Shown: piece after piece, positions 12,544 to 21,712 of the stretch
Layout: each line of letters opens with the position of its first letter
Position numbering within the stretch: position 1 is the first letter of the stretch
From: Macrolepiota albuminosa
Taxonomy: Eukaryota; Basidiomycota; Agaricomycetes; Agaricales; Agaricaceae
Length of the DNA stretch: 64,000 bases
NCBI GenBank assembly: GCA_027475525.1
Contig: JAMWFC010000116.1
Span: forward strand, 929,826 to 993,825
Direction: 5' to 3'
Translations under genes and position numbers: made by a program
Notes under the pieces: model-generated
Seen by the model: only the letters and a program-made list of their open reading frames with translations
What the model was told of the DNA's origin: nothing
Database searches by the model: none

Positions 12544-13383
12544 GATATAATACAAGTTCCATTTTCAGCAGACACTACCCTGGTCATTTATCCACCATGT
12601 GAATGAATTCTGGTTTTGCTGACAAGCTCAGTAATAAGCTAAGAGGCAGGGGTAGGATGTGGATAATTCAGGCATTGTAACTGGTATGTGTTGTATGTGT
12701 ATATAGTTTTGCCAATGACCACACTTGGAAGCATTCTTTTATTACCGGACAAATCGGAGCGCACTCCGGGAAAGCCTGTACGGGCCTGTCCCGAGCTCCG
12801 ACGCGTGTATAACTACTTTACAAGAGGGAGTGGCGGGTAGGTAGTTACGAAATAATGTTACTATTTCCCCTAACCTGCGCTCGGGTCATCTATGGTGATC
12901 CTCCTTTCTGGCTGAGACGCACACTTACCTAGAGAATGGTCGTCGAGGTGAGAATCCCTTGGGGATAGGTCCCACCTGCGTCCGCTCTCTCTAGTGGCCT
13001 CACATGATATCCAGTAAGTCCTGAAGTGCTCATTGGTGGCGTAAAAACCCTTGTTTTAACTGCCATAAAACATCAATTTCCTTGCAGAGGTGCATGCTAT
13101 GGGTTTTTTGGATACACATTTAGCATAATGCTTACCCAAAATTGTTAAGAAGTACATTACTGATATAAACAGAGCGTAAACTTAATTTTCAATCTCTTAG
13201 AACCAATTGAAAGTGTCTGATGTTCTCTAATGTATTGATATGTATAGTGTTAGATAGAAAGACTTGTAGAGTAGACAAAGAGGTCTGACCCTGCCATTCT
13301 TACCATTTGCTCTTTGGCCATGTCACACTTACTATAGTGGTCTATGCATTAGGTTGTCACAGAAATGGGTTTAACTTATATTT
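12544..13383. other. Non-coding spacer with a GC-rich structured block
   Basis: No protein gene is seen. At 12,753-12,802 there is a strong foldback (TCGGAGC pairs with GCTCCGA, with inner CGGGA/TCCCG pairs). About 130 bases on, the stretch 12,920-13,000 contains ACTTACCTAGAG and an AGGTGAGAATCCC..GGGAT..CCCACCT foldback. It could be an unassigned structured RNA or an old solo LTR. I could not match it to U1, 5S, SRP or RNase P. The rest is AT-rich with no signal. Confidence 0.35.
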
Positions 13384-13388
13384 GTGCA

Positions 13389-13730
13389 TGTTAGAACTAA
13401 TGACCTAAGTGTAAGGTTAACAATCCTCAGTCTTCGTATAAGTGACTGTATTCAATATCGTACCTAAGTGTAAGGTTAACAATCTAGGTACGTTTGTCAG
13501 CTAATTGCGGTAGGTATATGTATCTGTAGGCTTACCCTCAGTCTTCGTATAAGTGACTGAGGGTATAGTGTCCATAGGCATCGTATTTATATAGTGTCGT
13601 GGTCAAAGCAGTGTGATATAAGAGTGAAAGAAAGGAAGGAGAGAAAGAGAGAAAGAGGACAAAGGGGCACAAAGTGACAAAGGGACGGTGGCCAAAGGGG
13701 CGCAAAGTGACGGTGACCTTTAGTAGGTCC
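13389..13730 (-). repeat. Copia 3' LTR (left)
   Basis: 342 bases. It matches the right LTR base for base apart from one A/G difference in the purine-rich part. Inside there are two direct repeats: the CCTAAGTGTAAGGTTAACAA block occurs twice and the TCAGTCTTCGTATAAGTGACTG-type block occurs twice. Compared with the right LTR it lacks the terminal four bases AACA at its inner edge (next to the purine tract at about 13735-13750). Confidence 0.93.
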
Positions 13731-13758
13731 CGGAAACTTTGCTCCTCCTCGCGTGGAG

Positions 13759-15843
13759 TCAGGGCGACTTCTGCAGGCCCAGCAGGGATCGGAGACGAAG
13801 GAATAGAGGCATGGAGAGAGCTTTGGTAAAAAGGTCGGCGACGTTGTGTCTGGTATTGATGTATCGTATGCGAATATCGGTGGATTGTACTCGTTCACGG
13901 AGAAAATGATACTTGATGTCGACGTGTTTGACGCAGGCATGAAGAGTAGGGTCTTCTGACAGATTAATGGCCGCGTTGTTGTCACACAGCATCGGCATCG
14001 AGGTGGAGACTGCATCACCATGTCCAATCCCGCGTAACATTGCCCGTAGCCACATGCATTCTTGCGCACTCTCGAAGGCGGCCATGTACTCGGCCTCGCA
14101 AGATGATGCTGCTACCGAGTTTTGCTTTCGTGCTGCCCACAATACAACCCCGGAGCCAAGGCTCCACACGTAACCACTGATGCTTCGACTGGTGTCGAGG
14201 CAATTGGCCCAGTCGGAATCTGTAAATCCGACTAGGTTGAGCGTGCCGGCGTTTCCACCAAGAGTGAGCTTCAGATCCCATGTACCCTTGAGGTAGCGAA
14301 CTAGTCTTATGGCAGCGTTCCAGTGGATGGTGGTGTATCCGTCGACGAATTGAGTTAGCTGCTGAACCGCGTAGGAGATGTCGGGGCGGGTAGAGATGGC
14401 GACGTAGAGTAGGCATCCCACAAGAGACCGGTAGGGGGTGCGTTTGAGGAAGGCTTGATCGGCATCAGACAGGGTGGTTTGGTCGATTCGCCGCAGCTTG
14501 AGGCCAGGTTCAATGGGGAGGGAAAGGGGGGAAGCATCTTTCTGGCCGAACTGTAGCACAATCTTGTCAATAAGCGCTGTTTGGGATAGTCGTACCAAGG
14601 AATTTGTGCGGTCCCACTCAATCGCTATTTCTACCATGAATTTTGGAATACCCAGGTCTGAGATATTCCACACGGTGCGCATCTGTGCCTTGAAGCGATC
14701 GTTTTCGGCCTTCGTGCTGGCTATTGATAAGAAATCGTCAACGTGCAATGCTGCAACCGTTGTGCCAGATTCTGTCTGTCTGAAATATACGCAAGATTCG
14801 CATGCTAGACGAGTGAACCCCCAAGAAGTCATCTTTTCATTCACGGTGAGATTCCAGATGCGACCGGCTTGTTTCATGCCGTAGAGTCCGCGTACCAGAC
14901 GCCATACCCAATCCTCCTTTCCAGGAACCTCGAATCCTTCGGGTTGCTGCATGTATTGGACCTCGTCCTCTGGGAGGATCCCGTACAGGAAAGCGGTCTT
15001 CACATCAATTTGTGTCGCGTCCCAGCCTTTAGATGCCGCCAAGTGAAGTAAAATCCACCATGATTCCATCCTCGCAGTGGGTGAAGTTGTTTTAGTGTAG
15101 TCTCGACCATATATTTGTTCGAAGCCTTTAAACACGAGGCGTATCTTGTAACGCACTATCTTTCCGGATTCATCCCGTTTGATCTTGAAGACAGGCCGCC
15201 CTTTCCGTACCTTATGTCCGATAGGTACTTGGTCTCGCGGGGTCAGTTTATATACCCCCATATCCTCGAGTGACTTGAGCTCGTCCAGGTAAGCCTCTCT
15301 CCATTTATTGGCATCTGGGGAGGCCTGCGCCTGCTGCCATGTCGTGGGTTCATCGCCTAGGTCAAGAGATATCGGATCCGCAAAGGATTCTGCTAGCGCA
15401 AGCAGGTGTTCGATTTCGTCCATTGTTGCGACATTGGCCAGGTGGTGGTCGTTGTCGTCCATGGGAAGATCATCTGGTCGTTGGTCGGTTGCGTTCACAT
15501 TCTCATGCATCGCGTCTGTTTGGTGTCTCTGCGCTCTGGCTGCCTGGATTCTCTGAGCTGATTCACGGGATTCCTGGACAGCGCGCTCCAGTCGTGATGC
15601 CGGCGGATTATCAGGTTGAGATCGTGCTGTCGGGACAGGTATACGAGCAGATCGGCGGAGGGTCGGTTCTGGTGGCACAATGTTGTTTCGTGTTGGCACG
15701 GCCTGGTCATCTTGTGCTTGGATCGTCTGGAGTTGCGGCGGTGGTACTTCGATGTCGTCGTCTTCGTTATCGATAAATGGCTTCATCGGTGATTTGGTAG
15801 ACGCTTTCTCTACTTGATTTATGGTCGAGGGCTCGCTTATCAA
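13759..15843 (-). CDS. Copia reverse transcriptase-RNase H (3' half of polyprotein)
   Basis: About 694 codons, in the same frame as the upstream gag-protease-integrase frame and separated from it by a single TGA at 15904-15906. Visible features: an N-terminal linker; the copia RT start (EAYLDELKSLEDMGVYKL); the catalytic Asp region TQIDVKTAFLYG; the YVDD-box equivalent LHVDDFL; and the RNase H domain with FTDSDWA, SSCEAEY, CDNNAA and the C-terminal HVDIKYHFLRE / NVADLFTKAL blocks. The catalytic residues all look intact. In this copy it can be made only by stop readthrough or by fully functional relatives in trans. Confidence 0.92.
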   Translation of the reverse strand: MISEPSTINQVEKASTKSPMKPFIDNEDDDIEVPPPQLQTIQAQDDQAVPTRNNIVPPEPTLRRSARIPVPTARSQPDNPPASRLERAVQESRESAQRIQAARAQRHQTDAMHENVNATDQRPDDLPMDDNDHHLANVATMDEIEHLLALAESFADPISLDLGDEPTTWQQAQASPDANKWREAYLDELKSLEDMGVYKLTPRDQVPIGHKVRKGRPVFKIKRDESGKIVRYKIRLVFKGFEQIYGRDYTKTTSPTARMESWWILLHLAASKGWDATQIDVKTAFLYGILPEDEVQYMQQPEGFEVPGKEDWVWRLVRGLYGMKQAGRIWNLTVNEKMTSWGFTRLACESCVYFRQTESGTTVAALHVDDFLSIASTKAENDRFKAQMRTVWNISDLGIPKFMVEIAIEWDRTNSLVRLSQTALIDKIVLQFGQKDASPLSLPIEPGLKLRRIDQTTLSDADQAFLKRTPYRSLVGCLLYVAISTRPDISYAVQQLTQFVDGYTTIHWNAAIRLVRYLKGTWDLKLTLGGNAGTLNLVGFTDSDWANCLDTSRSISGYVWSLGSGVVLWAARKQNSVAASSCEAEYMAAFESAQECMWLRAMLRGIGHGDAVSTSMPMLCDNNAAINLSEDPTLHACVKHVDIKYHFLRERVQSTDIRIRYINTRHNVADLFTKALSMPLFLRLRSLLGLQKSP

Positions 15844-15903
15844 GTCGGGGGATTTGTCCAGTACCGTAAGGTCGATAGGGTGGCCGTCATGTCGCTCTAG
15901 AAA

Positions 15904-18537
15904 TCAAACATGAAAAGACTCATGGATCCTTCTAGATGCTGGATCAAAGCACTTGTATGTTTTAGAGTTCTCACCGTAGCCAATGAGGATGCATTCGACA
16001 CTTCGTGCGTTAGTTTTTGGATTGTGCTGGTTCTGTGTTAAGACAAATGCTCGGCACCCAATTTCGCGCATGTAGGTGTAGTCGGGAGGACGGTCGTACC
16101 AGAGTTGGAAGGGTGTATTGCCTTTGAGAGACTTGGTCGGAGTCTTCTGGTGCAGGTGTGCGGCTGTCAGGTAGAATTTGTCCCATAAGTAATCGGGACA
16201 TTTTGCTGCTAGTCTCATTGTTCTTGCTTTGCCTTGTAGTGTCCGGTGCATGCGTTCAATGCGGCCCATATGGGCTGAGGTGTATGGAGCGCCAAACTGT
16301 TGCTTTGATCCAGTAGAGTCTAGCCACTTCCGCATTTCATGACTCTTCAGTTCGCCATCATTGCCTGTACGATAGATGCCCACTTGCTTACCAGTCTCAA
16401 GTGTTCGTTTCTTTTCCCAAGCCTGCAGCGCTGCCAATGCTTCGTCCTTAGACCTGAGTAAGATAGACCACGGCATGTTTGAATAATCGTCGACTAGATC
16501 CATAACATATCTATTTCCAGTACGTGATTGGACAGTCATAGGGCCCGCCAGATCAATCCACACTATCTCAAGCTTCTCAGTAGCCCTCCGCCCTTCTTCC
16601 CACACTTTAGGAACCGGTGATCTTGTCTGTTTGCCAACAATACAAGCATCACATTTTGGTTGTGCTAGGAGGGAAGCGGATGGCATACCTGGTAGCATGC
16701 CAGTGCGGGCCATGGTGGCGACGACTTGGTAATTGGCGTGGCCTAGGCGCCAATGCCAAGTATCCAGATTGATAGGACGTTGGGTGGCTGTGAGGGCGTG
16801 TTCGGCCAGTGCAGCCTGAAGGTCGAGCGTGTACAAGCGTCGTCCAGGGATAAGAGGTCCTGATGCGAGAAGTGTGCCGCTATTGCTGTTGAGAATAGTT
16901 ACGCCCATGTTCGTAAAGGTTATTGATGCGTTCATGCCTGTTACGAGGGCTGAGACTGATATAAGGCGAACTGTGGAAGTGGGGATGTATAATGCATTTT
17001 CGAGTACGATTTCGGCTTTGTTTTGTACGTGTAGGCGAATTGTTCCCATACCGATTGCATTAATAGATGAACCCCCTATGCCTTTTATTGCACGTGGTGC
17101 AATTGCTTGAAGAGTGACGAAATTGGTTCTGCATGGGGATATGTGGATGGTGGCGCCCGAATCCAGGTAAAAAGGCTTCTCGTTGAGGGACGCCAAAGTG
17201 GTTCGTTCGTTCTGGTTGAGGGGAGCGATCACTGTGGTGGCTAAGATGGTCTCACAGTTACGGGTAGCGTTTTCTCCCCAGTCAACGGAGACCCTTAGCT
17301 CATCGCCATAGTCATTAACGTCGTCTTCAATGGCCATGAAACCTTGATATTCGAAGTAGTCGGTGGAGGATTTGGTCTGAGTGACAGGTGAGGCGATGGC
17401 AGCGAGTTCTGTCGTGTCGGTTTTGGCAGATTCGATCTGGATTTTTTGAAGCTGGGAGGCATCAACAATGTAAGCCTGACCGTCTAGTCCCTTTACTGCA
17501 ATACCATTCTTAAGATTGCCATTTGATGCTCCTCCTGTCTTATTTGCTCCTCCTGTCTTGTTCCCTCCTCCTCGTGCGGCTTTCTGTGCGGTCTTTGACT
17601 CCTCAATAGTCTTGCCAGCCATCCCACCGCCAGGCCGAATGCACCACGCCTTGGTGTGCCCACGATAAGAGAGTCCGAGCTCGAAGCAGAGCTCACAGCA
17701 AGGGTACCCAGGGCCGTGGTTGTGGTTACGAGTCGTGGTTTTGGCAAGGAGAGCAGCATCGGATGGCCTAGAGAGATTGGCAAGACTATCTATAGTCTGG
17801 AATAGCTTGCGGATGTCGCTGGATGTATAGGCCTTGTCCTTCGTTGAGTCAGCAAGCCCGCGGGAGACTTGGGCTTGGACGGATTCAAACGACTTGTTGT
17901 TGATCGAGTTGAGTAGAGCAATGCACTTCAATAAGTCCTTGTCAATGACCCCGATGGCGAACGCATGATCAATGAGGTCGCAAATCTTTTGAGCAGTGGT
18001 CTCGATGGGATCTGAAGCCGGGACGTATGTAGAGAGGGCTTCGTGGATGAGGGCAACTTGTTTGACCGGTCCCTCCTGATGCGCACGGGACTTCAGTGCA
18101 TCATAACATTCTTTGGCAGTGCCATCAGTGACAAGTCCTTCTTGTTCGGCGTCAGACATGGCAGCGTGGATAACGCCGATTATCAGGTCGTTGTTGGACA
18201 GCCAGTTCCCATAGGCCATGGGTACGACATCCGGATCAGGCTGCCTGATCAGGCGGTCAGGCTTCAACGTCGGGGCAAATATGTACCGATCGAGGCCGCT
18301 CTGCTGCAGGAAGATCTCAAGCTTTATGGACCATTTGGTGAACTCACCCGTAGCACGGTCAAAGGGTGTCTCCAAAGCAGGCCAGTGAGAATTGAGCTTC
18401 GCTAGACGGATTCGTGGGTAGGTGGCATCGGTGCTCAGGGGAGGCGACATGATTGGAGAAGTTGAGCTGGTGGTGGGAGTGGTTAAAGGTTTAGATCCCA
18501 TTGTGTGATTGTACGAGGGGGGAACAAGAGAGAACAA
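15904..18537 (-). CDS. Copia gag-protease-integrase
   Basis: 877 codons. The N-terminal third is gag-like (UBN2-type helical region). Around residue 275 there is a knuckle-like CxxC..HxxxxC arrangement (CCELCFELG..HTKAWC). The protease shows the D-S-G-A-T active site near residue 460. The pre-integrase motif follows (WHWRLGH), then the integrase core with WIDLAG, TGNDGE and GRIERMHR as the D, D, E positions. The frame stops at a TGA at 15904 and stays open on the other side for the RT half, so the two halves were one polyprotein in the ancestor. Confidence 0.92.
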   Translation of the reverse strand: MFSLVPPSYNHTMGSKPLTTPTTSSTSPIMSPPLSTDATYPRIRLAKLNSHWPALETPFDRATGEFTKWSIKLEIFLQQSGLDRYIFAPTLKPDRLIRQPDPDVVPMAYGNWLSNNDLIIGVIHAAMSDAEQEGLVTDGTAKECYDALKSRAHQEGPVKQVALIHEALSTYVPASDPIETTAQKICDLIDHAFAIGVIDKDLLKCIALLNSINNKSFESVQAQVSRGLADSTKDKAYTSSDIRKLFQTIDSLANLSRPSDAALLAKTTTRNHNHGPGYPCCELCFELGLSYRGHTKAWCIRPGGGMAGKTIEESKTAQKAARGGGNKTGGANKTGGASNGNLKNGIAVKGLDGQAYIVDASQLQKIQIESAKTDTTELAAIASPVTQTKSSTDYFEYQGFMAIEDDVNDYGDELRVSVDWGENATRNCETILATTVIAPLNQNERTTLASLNEKPFYLDSGATIHISPCRTNFVTLQAIAPRAIKGIGGSSINAIGMGTIRLHVQNKAEIVLENALYIPTSTVRLISVSALVTGMNASITFTNMGVTILNSNSGTLLASGPLIPGRRLYTLDLQAALAEHALTATQRPINLDTWHWRLGHANYQVVATMARTGMLPGMPSASLLAQPKCDACIVGKQTRSPVPKVWEEGRRATEKLEIVWIDLAGPMTVQSRTGNRYVMDLVDDYSNMPWSILLRSKDEALAALQAWEKKRTLETGKQVGIYRTGNDGELKSHEMRKWLDSTGSKQQFGAPYTSAHMGRIERMHRTLQGKARTMRLAAKCPDYLWDKFYLTAAHLHQKTPTKSLKGNTPFQLWYDRPPDYTYMREIGCRAFVLTQNQHNPKTNARSVECILIGYGENSKTYKCFDPASRRIHESFHV

Positions 18538-18681
18538 AGAGATCTATTGTGCCTCGCTAGGATAAGTTCAGTTGCCGGTGCACGTCTAGTACGCGTTGCG
18601 ATCGATCGGAATGTAGGTCCCGAGAGTGATATGTGATGTAGGGGAGTTCCAAAACGTGCGATGTTCAAATGGCACCGCAAA

Positions 18682-18692
18682 GGCCCATAACC
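18682..18692 (-). promoter_or_regulatory. Primer-binding site, complementary to the initiator tRNA-Met anticodon arm
   Basis: Reading in element direction, GGTTATGGGCC directly follows the end of the 5' LTR. It is the complement of the anticodon stem-loop of initiator tRNA-Met (GGCCCATAACC, CAU anticodon inside). This is the half-tRNA priming arrangement known for Drosophila copia, not 3'-end tRNA priming. Confidence 0.8.
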
Positions 18693-19115
18693 TGTTAGAA
18701 CTAATGACCTAAGTGTAAGGTTAACAATCCTCAGTCTTCGTATAAGTGACTGTATTCAATATCGTACCTAAGTGTAAGGTTAACAATCTAGGTACGTTTG
18801 TCAGCTAATTGCGGTAGGTATATGTATCTGATTCAATATCGTACCTAAGTGTAAGGTTAACAATCTAGGTACGTTTGTCAGCTAATTGCGGTAGGTATAT
18901 GTATCTGTAGGCTTACCCTCAGTCTTCGTATAAGTGACTGAGGGTATAGTGTCCATAGGCATCGTATTTATATAGTGTCGTGGTCAAAGCAGTGTGATAT
19001 AAGAGTGAAAGAAAGGAAGGAGAGAAAGAGAGAAAGAGGACAAAGGGGCGCAAAGTGACAAAGGGACGGTGGCCAAAGGGGCGCAAAGTGACGGTGACCT
19101 TTAGTAGGTCCAACA
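18693..19115 (-). repeat. Copia 5' LTR (right), containing a 77-bp duplication
   Basis: 423 bases, beginning TGTTGGACC in element orientation and ending in GTTCTAACA. Removing one copy of the 77-base duplication at 18754-18907 gives 346 bases. That equals the left LTR (342) plus its four missing terminal bases, which shows the duplication is not part of the ancestral LTR. Confidence 0.93.
18754..18907. repeat. Exact 77-bp tandem duplication inside the right copia LTR
   Basis: Copies 18754-18830 and 18831-18907 are identical. The left LTR has this stretch once (from about 13450), so the extra copy arose after LTR synthesis or during assembly. Confidence 0.97.
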
Positions 19116-19120
19116 GTGCA

Positions 19121-21509
19121 AGCTTTTGTTCTGGACTAACACTTATATAACTATTTGTCCTAACAAAAGTCAGGGCTCAATACCAGTGAAAATATTGAAA
19201 TGTATTTTCTTTGATCAGATCTACTTATGGTATTGCATACCATTCAAAGAGAGAGAGAAATTTGTTTTATTCCATTAAAGAGCTAGCTATTATATGGGCA
19301 TTGTATTTATAGCTCCCCATTCAAAGAGAGAGAGAAATTTGTTTTATTCCATTAAAGAGCTAGCTATTATATGGGCATTGTATTTATAGCTCCCACAGTA
19401 TGAGACCAGGTATAGTAATCATAGACACTCCTTCAATACTCTGGCCTGATGCCTTTTCAAGCATGCCAGTTATTGTACCCACTTGAATTACAATCTGATC
19501 CTTTGGAGCTCAAAACTATCTTCCTATTCATAAATTCCAATCTAGACTGCTAGTAACATGCCATCCCAATAGTTGTTCTCATCTACATTTGACAGTAATT
19601 ACTGACTCTTAGATCAGCCAGAATCCACAATCCTATATCCTTCCCCCCTTCTGAGAGTTTCACAGGGCAACAGCCAAGGTGGTTTACTATTTCTGGTTGA
19701 GGTAGTATTCTGCCATTTACCTGTGATGTCTAAAAATGCATGACTATAGATTGCAATCAAAAAGTCAAGTTACTAATATTCAGCTTTGTTTGTATAGATG
19801 TAAGTGCACACTGTGCTCTTACAACTAGAGATATTCTCAAACTGACATATTTTAGTCATGTGCATGACATGTGATTGCAAAATTGCTTTATATAGTTTTG
19901 ATCACACACTATTGTAACTTGACTGCCAGCTTTAACACATTGTGTTTCAGGTATGTTGTTCATGTGCAATCTCTTCATCTATTCACCTGCCTTTGTGAGT
20001 CAGACTGTGTCTGCTTATATCTGAGCAATGGAAATGAGCTTGCCATCAAGCCAAACTCCAGCATGCATAGGATAATGGAGATGGACAATGATTTTAAACT
20101 TATCAATCTACTGTGAATTTTCTAATGTTATTGCTTTTTTCTATTTAAATTGAAATTTAAGGCCAATAAAAAAGCCTGAATTGTGAGTAATTCTGAGGAG
20201 AAGCATGAGTAGAAACAGTAGAACTCTCACCTTAACAATGTCTTTTTAGGTAAGGATCTTTTTCAGTCTGAAGGAAAATTTGATACAACTAGAATATGAA
20301 CTAGCATAATATAGACTATATTTTGATTTTATATAATTAAACTTTGTTTATTGGTTCTTAATTGATATATAAGTTCTAATAAAAAAAAGTCTGGGCAGAG
20401 ACTATTTTAGCCTAGAAAATTGATTACACAACCACAACTTACCTTTTTCAAATCAGTGGATTTTGATAAAAGAAACAAGCTCAAAGCTATTCTTAGACCT
20501 ACTCCTTATTAATATGTTGATCAGGGGGTTCCCCACTTCAATTCTGCCCCTTTCCCTGTTTTGACAATTTTCTCTGATGTTCTTTTCCTAGCTTTATCCA
20601 TTGGCTCCAGCCCAGTGTTCTTACAATGTTGTTTAAACATGAGTTTATATAAAATCAATGTGGCAGCCTATAGTGTTAATCATGTGATGTAGGAGGACAT
20701 CATACTGGGGAAGCCTCAAAGATTCTGTTGATAACAGTGATTTCCTCCTAAATATAATAAACTAACTCTATTTCTATAGGTTCAGTTACTGACAAATGAT
20801 TTATAACTAGATACATAAGGTAAGTGATATGCCTTTCAAGCTATTCTTCCTCCTTTAAAATGATAATATATAAAGTAGTGTAAGCATATATTACTATCAT
20901 TTATAGATCTCACTCATCAAAAGTAATCTATTTTCATGACCTGTCAAAAATTCCACAGTCTAGCCAGTGAGGGAACTTGATGAATTACAAAAGGAAATAA
21001 GGTGAAGTGGAGCATGGCTAGGAGGAGAATGAAGTTTGACTGCTCTATAGAGAGGTGAATTCCTCTCAGGTATATTTATATATCATTTGTAGATTACTTC
21101 AAATTGAGTGGTTCTTTGACTTTCAAGCTTCGGATTATATTAATTTTAGCAATACAAACATACTCTGTGTAATGTGCTACATCAAATCTTCTGCTGGATT
21201 TGGGAATGTCGTTATAATAAAGTATCTTTATTTTTTAATGTAGATATCAACCTCTTAATTTTGGGAACAAAGTGGCTTGTCTCCTAGTAGTATCAAGATC
21301 ATCTTTGAGGGAGTGCTCCTTTAAATTCTTCATATACCATTCATTCTTTATCCATGCATAAAAATGCATCCAAGGTTTGTACATAATTTTATAAGTTGCT
21401 GAGTGACTGCCCTGAGTACCAGCTGGAGAAGCACCAACCTCAATGAGTGATGTTTGTAATGTGCATAACTTCCAGAAATATGCTGACTATACTTGTATAA
21501 CAAAAACAA
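19121..21509. other. AT-rich gene-free island
   Basis: About 2.4 kb of visibly AT-rich sequence compared with the neighbouring genes. Frames of 60-86 codons (e.g. 19871-20116, 21055-21243) have no recognisable content. It contains a 77-base duplication at 19240-19394. I see no gene, terminal repeats or RNA structure that would identify it. Confidence 0.55.
19240..19394. repeat. 77-bp tandem duplication (two copies plus one base)
   Basis: Bases 19241-19317 recur at 19318-19394, with one extra matching base at the left edge. It lies in non-coding AT-rich DNA and includes a GA-rich stretch. Confidence 0.96.
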
Positions 21510-21592
21510 GGGCCTCAGCGAGAATTGAACTCACGACCTCCTCGAGGAGCAAAGAACCCGAACGAGGAATCATACTACTAGACCATAAGGCC
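21510..21592 (-). tRNA. tRNA-Pro (anticodon CGG) with a short intron
   Basis: Minus strand: the acceptor strand GGCCTTA pairs with TGAGGCC, then discriminator C. The D-arm is TGGTCTAGTAGTATGA as in the AGG isoacceptor at 12.5 kb. The T-arm is GAG-TTCAATT-CTC with outer pairs. The anticodon stem CCTCG/CGAGG and a loop reading TTCGGGT give anticodon CGG, with an intron of about 11 bases after position 37. Confidence 0.9.
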
Positions 21593-21712
21593 ATGGGAAT
21601 AAGTACTTCGCATATTGTCAAGGCAACCCCGAAGGATATGAATGACCACTCTCCAACATGTATAAATTACTCAAGATATTTTCTCTACACGCGGTCCATA
21701 TAACTACATATT

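Larger units (their letters stand above)
13389..19115 (-). mobile_element. Ty1/copia LTR retrotransposon, complete, coding on the minus strand
   Basis: The element is bounded by LTRs at 13389-13730 and 18693-19115 and flanked by a 5-bp target-site duplication GTGCA (13384-13388 and 19116-19120). The order protease, integrase, RT, RNase H is the copia order. The primer-binding site abuts the 5' LTR at 18682-18692 and a purine tract precedes the 3' LTR. The LTRs are nearly identical, so insertion is recent. One in-frame TGA separates integrase from RT, and a 77-base duplication inflates the right LTR. Confidence 0.95.

Noticed and set aside
12920..13000. U1 snRNA candidate because of ACTTACCT
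   Set aside because: The 5'-splice-site complement is there, but the expected U1-70K loop (GAUCANGAAG type), the U1A loop in correct order and an Sm site are missing.
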